Source of the DNA: Candidatus Dormiibacterota bacterium
GTDB lineage: Bacteria > Chloroflexota > Dormibacteria > Aeolococcales > Aeolococcaceae
NCBI GenBank assembly: GCA_019234035.1
Contig: JAFALX010000397.1
Coordinates: 1 to 8,148 of the forward strand
Length of the DNA stretch: 8,148 nucleotides
Direction: 5' to 3'
Part shown: piece by piece, positions 5,031 to 8,148 of the stretch
Numbering within the stretch: position 1 is the first letter of the stretch
Layout of the letters: each line of letters opens with the position of its first letter
The notes under the pieces: generated by a model
The model's input: only the letters and a program-made list of their open reading frames with translations
The model's database searches: none
What the model was told of the DNA's origin: nothing
Position numbers and translations under genes: made by a program

Positions 5031-5036
5031 AGGAAT

Positions 5037-5447
5037 ATGGTCGGTCGCCGCCTGTTCGCTCCGGTGAGCGCACGCGAAGGCCGCGCTGCGCTCACTGTGG
5101 CGCTGGCTGCCTACGTGCTTTTCAGCCTCTTTGATTGGATCACCACGGCGATCGCGCTGGCTGCGGGGGCATCCGAGGGCAACCCGATCGCCGCCTCCGT
5201 CTTTGCGATGTTCGGGAACTGGGGCTTACTCGCTTTCAAGGTTGTCGTGGTTGCGGCGATCATCGCGGTGCTTACGCTCATCCCCCGACGGATAATGTCG
5301 CCCCGCATTGCCACGTGGGTCGCGGCCATCTTCGCGGTCGTCGCAGCCGTCACCGTCATCCACAACGCGCAGGCGTACGCCTCGATCGTCAGCCAACCCC
5401 ACCCACCCACATACCACTCGACAGCGCCGCAAGCGCGACTGATCTAG
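5037..5447 (+). CDS. DUF5658-like small membrane protein, tandem paralog (B2)
   Basis: A 136-residue paralog of B1 with the same three-helix plan. Fully conserved blocks include AYVLFSLFDWITTA (25-38), EGNP (47-50), AASVF, IPRRIMS (82-88) and the tail PTYH.TAP. The central FDWITT, the EGNP loop and the charged PRRIMS loop are the least changed, marking likely functional sites. Change is concentrated in conservative swaps inside helices (L/I, V/A), which points to an old duplication under selection rather than a recent copy. The reading frame is open far upstream, but ATG 5037 matches B1's start and lies next to the -10 TACACT. The tail ends SQPHPPTYHSTAPQARLI and should be outside the membrane. 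The stop TAG shares the tetramer CTAG with the stop of the convergent glycosyltransferase gene. Confidence 0.78.
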   Translation: MVGRRLFAPVSAREGRAALTVALAAYVLFSLFDWITTAIALAAGASEGNPIAASVFAMFGNWGLLAFKVVVVAAIIAVLTLIPRRIMSPRIATWVAAIFAVVAAVTVIHNAQAYASIVSQPHPPTYHSTAPQARLI

Positions 5448-7027
5448 CCCACCGCGGAGGGCAGCCGCCTCGCGATCGCGCGGGGGACAAGAGCGTCGAG
5501 CGGCCTCGGAAGTCGGACATCCGATGGCGGCGCAAACGGCACGCCGCGAGCGGCGAGTGCCAGGATCACCAGCCACGTCGGAATGAAGTAGTAGTTGAGA
5601 AACGCCTGCTTCGAGAGGAGGAAGGCTGCAGTCGTGATGCAGGCGCCGGCAATCAGCGGAGTAGACAGATCGGTCGGCCTTAGCCGTAATGCCAGGTAGG
5701 CAACGATCCCACCTGCGACGACGCTGAACGCAACAGGGATGATGCTTCCCGTTCGCTGATACCACCAGGCACTCAACGTCAGGCCGTCGTAGCGGAAACC
5801 AATTTGGCCGTAGAGGCCGACCACATCGTGGTACAGGCCGCCAATTCCTGTCATCACGACAAATGGAAGGAACACAAGCGCAGTGATCCCGAGAGCGATC
5901 AGGGTGTCAGTTCTGGTCCGCCTTGACCACAGCCAAAATGGCAGGAGTGCGGGGATCAGCGTGGGCTTCACTGTCAGGGCGACAACGAGGCAGCCGATCG
6001 ACAAGGGGAGGCGCGACTGTCGCAGTGCAAGCCAGCCGGCAAGTCCTGCTAGCGCGTACACGTCGAGCCACGCGTTGTAGACCATTGCGATGGTCGTCGG
6101 CGCCGCGAGGCATAGTGCGAGGACTCGATAGCTGCGCAAGGCTTGTCTATTCGTCGCAGCGACGCGAACGGTGAAGGCCATGAGGGCGACGAACGCGAAG
6201 ACACTCATGATGCGCACGTCGCCGAAAACGCGTCCAGGAGCAGCCAGCAGTATCGCTCCCGGGAAGTAGCAGAAATGGATGGGTCGGCTCACAAACACAC
6301 CCGGCGCGGTCTGCGCGAGCGCCATCGCAGTCGGCGTATACGGATTTTGCCCGTGCAGGAGTGCCGACGTCGCGGTCTGCAGGAGGCGAAACACGTCGAT
6401 CCCCACCCGGCCCCACTGCCATCCGGTGATCGCCATGACGAGCAGCGCACCAGCGCCCGCAGCGGTCCCTGCGATAACGACAACCCGCCGTTTGGTCAGC
6501 GCGACGACAACGCTGGCGGCGACGATCGCCAGCGCAAGCCACGCCACCTGCCCGCCCGTGAACAACCCCACGTACCGCAACGTGCCCGCGGCACTGATGG
6601 CTGCCGCGCCGGCCCACCAAATGCCACCGGCGCATCCCCTCGCCGGCGGAACGCGAAGCGCGAGACCCGCGAGCGCGAGAGCAGCCATGATGTCGAGCAG
6701 GGCCGCGGTGTCCAAAGAGCCGTAGAACACCATCGATCCCCAGCTGAACGCGACGAGCGAGCCCAGCAGGAGATGCTCCCGAGAAACCCGGTCGATGAGA
6801 CGGGTCGCCCTTGGCAGGCGGCTGGGAGTGGCGACCTCGCCGAGGCGCGTCGCCGCTCCGACATTCGCAGGCGCACGAAGTGTCGCCCCGCCGATCGCGC
6901 CGCCGGCGTCGCGAGGAAGCGCGGCGGTGCGTTCAGAAGGCGCACTACCCACGTGCATACCATCAACCATCGCCTGGCCCGTGGCCTGAGGAGCCTGCTC
7001 CAACAGAAAATGGGGTGTTTGGCTCAT
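5444..7027 (-). CDS. GT-C polytopic glycosyltransferase (GT87/DUF2029-like)
   Basis: A 527-residue integral membrane protein. Residues 1-80 are polar and probably cytoplasmic. From about 84 to 495 there are some ten to twelve hydrophobic segments. The first large extracytoplasmic loop carries GIDVFRLLQTATSALLHGQNPYTP with D211, the acidic residue expected at the active site of GT-C enzymes. HFCYFPGAILLAAP follows at 251-264, the equivalent of the 'YxPG/YPPG' loop motif. A cytoplasmic KP appears in VALTVKPTLIPALLPF (349-364). The late motif SKQAFLNYYFIPTW (472-485) corresponds to the 'SKVxSPQYLLW' motif of DUF2029. Such enzymes transfer mannose, arabinose or other sugars from polyprenyl-phosphate donors to lipids or polymers outside the membrane; acceptor and sugar are unknown here. 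ATG 7027 is the first start and has no evident Shine-Dalgarno. Its 80-residue N-terminal extension is longer than usual. It is transcribed divergently from another GT87-like gene. GT39/ArnT-like membership is the main alternative. Confidence 0.75.
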   Translation of the reverse strand: MSQTPHFLLEQAPQATGQAMVDGMHVGSAPSERTAALPRDAGGAIGGATLRAPANVGAATRLGEVATPSRLPRATRLIDRVSREHLLLGSLVAFSWGSMVFYGSLDTAALLDIMAALALAGLALRVPPARGCAGGIWWAGAAAISAAGTLRYVGLFTGGQVAWLALAIVAASVVVALTKRRVVVIAGTAAGAGALLVMAITGWQWGRVGIDVFRLLQTATSALLHGQNPYTPTAMALAQTAPGVFVSRPIHFCYFPGAILLAAPGRVFGDVRIMSVFAFVALMAFTVRVAATNRQALRSYRVLALCLAAPTTIAMVYNAWLDVYALAGLAGWLALRQSRLPLSIGCLVVALTVKPTLIPALLPFWLWSRRTRTDTLIALGITALVFLPFVVMTGIGGLYHDVVGLYGQIGFRYDGLTLSAWWYQRTGSIIPVAFSVVAGGIVAYLALRLRPTDLSTPLIAGACITTAAFLLSKQAFLNYYFIPTWLVILALAARGVPFAPPSDVRLPRPLDALVPRAIARRLPSAVG

Positions 7028-7054
7028 GCGGTGCGCGCCCAGGTGCGGTGTGGT

Positions 7055-7064
7055 GACTGCAGTC
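7055..7064. repeat. 10-bp palindrome in divergent promoter region
   Basis: GACTGCAGTC is a perfect palindrome in the 101-bp space between two divergent glycosyltransferase genes, 27 nt before the left gene's ATG. Its position suits a shared regulator, but a 10-bp palindrome alone is weak evidence. No recognisable -10 or -35 elements were found in the spacer for either gene. Confidence 0.3.
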
Positions 7065-7128
7065 TTTGCGTCATTCCCGAGTTGGATTTGGTGAGCAGAA
7101 TGCCGGCGATTGGGTGCACCAACCCGCG

Positions 7129-8148
7129 ATGACGTCGGTCCATTTTGGCCGGCGCGCCGGCTACCTCCTCGCCCTGGCGCTGCTCGTCACCTCGTGGAGC
7201 CTCTACTTCTCCGGAGACTTTCGGAATGTGGACGTGGAGTTTTACCACCTCTACGCCCTGCGCTTCTGGGGCCACCTCGCGCATCCGTCACTCCCGACCG
7301 AGTATCCGCCGCTGTCCGTGCTCGTGTTCTCACTGACGCTCGCGGGGCCGCCGGCCCTGTTTCCCGAGACGTTTGCAGTCGCAATGGCGGTGATCGCAGG
7401 CGCGGCATTTGTCGTGTTTCTGCGTCTCACCTCCCTGCGGCAGGCTGGGGCCTACGCGATATACATCCTCGCTGCCGGCGTCGCCACCCTCTTCTTTCGA
7501 TTCGATCTCGTCCCGGCCCTCGTTACGGTGGCGGCAGTCTGGCTCCTATATCGCCGCCGCTTCACGGCCGTGTACGCACTCCTGGCGCTGGCGACGCTGC
7601 TCAAGCTCTTCCCGATCGTTCTGCTCCCCGTCGCGGTCCTCGCACAGTTGAGCGCCGCTCCGCACGGAGCCAAACGCTGGGCGGCGCCTCTCGTCGGCGC
7701 GACCGCGTGCCTAGCGGTGGTGGCACTTGGGTTCGCCGGCGCGGCGCTGCTGGATCCTGCGCACGGGCTCAGCTCGTTGTCCTACGAACTGCAGCGACCG
7801 GACGAGGTCGAGTCCATTCCCGCAACGCTCCTCTGGTTTGCGTCACTCGGCGGGCTCGCTGTGCGCCCTGATACCGGTTTCGGCTCGCTCAACGTTGTGA
7901 GCTCAGGCAGCACAACAGTGAACATCCTTGCCGGTGCCGCGCTCGTTGTGGGCCTCGCGTTCGTCTACTGGCGCCAACATCGCGGGCGACTCACGGCCGG
8001 CCAGGCCGCGCTGGCATGCGTGCTCGTTGTCCTGTGCTCGAGCAAGGTTCTGAGCGCCCAGTATCTCATCTGGGCTGCCCCGATCCTTGCGCTCGTCGTT
8101 GGCTTCCAACTGCGATGGCTGTTCCTGTTTCTGTTGACGGGACTCATC
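7129..8148 (+). CDS. GT87/DUF2029 glycosyltransferase (partial, runs off right edge)
   Basis: An open frame of 340 codons from ATG 7129 to the window end without a stop, so the C-terminus is missing. Family members are about 400 residues long. It is a polytopic GT-C protein. A first helix (about 10-27) precedes the loop FSGDFRNVDVEFYHLYA, with D35 as probable catalytic acid. TEYPPLSVLVF (57-67) matches the 'YPPL' loop motif, FRFDLVPALV (123-132) and LLKLFPIVLLPVAVL (157-171) the next conserved segments. SYELQRPDEVESIPATLLW (218-236) corresponds to the 'RGLQxESxxA' loop. CSSKVLSAQYLIWAAP (303-318) is the signature near the end of DUF2029 proteins, which transfer sugar from polyprenyl-phosphate donors on the outer membrane face (PimE-type mannosyltransferases are characterised relatives). 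GTG 7114 is an in-frame alternative start; neither has a clear ribosome binding site. It is head-to-head with the other GT-C gene. Confidence 0.85.
   Translation, partial: MTSVHFGRRAGYLLALALLVTSWSLYFSGDFRNVDVEFYHLYALRFWGHLAHPSLPTEYPPLSVLVFSLTLAGPPALFPETFAVAMAVIAGAAFVVFLRLTSLRQAGAYAIYILAAGVATLFFRFDLVPALVTVAAVWLLYRRRFTAVYALLALATLLKLFPIVLLPVAVLAQLSAAPHGAKRWAAPLVGATACLAVVALGFAGAALLDPAHGLSSLSYELQRPDEVESIPATLLWFASLGGLAVRPDTGFGSLNVVSSGSTTVNILAGAALVVGLAFVYWRQHRGRLTAGQAALACVLVVLCSSKVLSAQYLIWAAPILALVVGFQLRWLFLFLLTGLI

Noticed and set aside
6143..7132. Plus-strand open frame of 329 codons
   Set aside because: It is antisense to the 527-residue membrane protein. Its product is Arg/Gly/His-rich with no hydrophobic or domain pattern, as expected from the opposite strand of a GC-rich gene.
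1..8148. tRNA, rRNA, CRISPR, insertion sequence or attachment site
   Set aside because: No cloverleaf-like segment, regularly spaced repeats, transposase motifs or terminal inverted repeats were seen.

Overview
The window is a GC-rich bacterial chromosomal segment with tightly packed genes. No rRNA, tRNA, CRISPR array, transposase or phage gene was seen. No marker gene fixes the taxon. The Thr/Pro linker of the lipoprotein, start codons placed 6-7 nt after TAnnnT -10 hexamers (leaderless-looking mRNAs), and the mix of GT87/DUF2029 glycosyltransferases with small membrane proteins would fit a high-GC Chloroflexota/Dormibacterota-like or actinobacterial lineage. That placement is inference.

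Region 1 (1-1343) looks like accessory DNA. A consensus TATAAT and a strong Shine-Dalgarno lead into a secretion signal. That signal is now joined, out of frame, to a fragment resembling the N-terminal domain of SBBP-repeat surface proteins, so this is a decayed gene. Next comes a complete type II toxin-antitoxin operon: a Phd/YefM antitoxin and a VapC-type PIN toxin overlapping by 1 nt, with an inverted repeat over the apparent -10 element. After it is a 67-codon ORF resembling the start of a SMI1/KNR4 (SUKH) protein, cut short.

Region 2 (1348-2541) encodes a lipoprotein of the PQQ-dependent glucose/sorbosone dehydrogenase family. It is preceded by an 18-bp perfect palindrome.

Region 3 (2544-5447) is a block of five small membrane proteins. 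Leftward lie a stand-alone N-terminal domain of prepilin peptidase (two CxxC pairs, no protease domain) and two paralogous proline-rich, roughly four-helix proteins. Rightward lie two tandem 136-residue paralogs (DUF5658-like) that are 67% identical without gaps and have matching leaderless-looking promoters. Both paralogous pairs, although not obviously related, end just after the last helix in [HY][PG]PT[YW]. This is the most unusual signal in the window.

Region 4 (5444-8148) has two divergently transcribed GT-C polytopic glycosyltransferase-like proteins. The second runs off the right edge. They probably use polyprenyl-phosphate sugars to build an extracytoplasmic glycan or glycolipid.

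Convergent gene ends are extremely tight: stops 2 nt apart near 2542, and sharing CTAG at 5444-5447. No hairpin followed by a T-tract was found anywhere.
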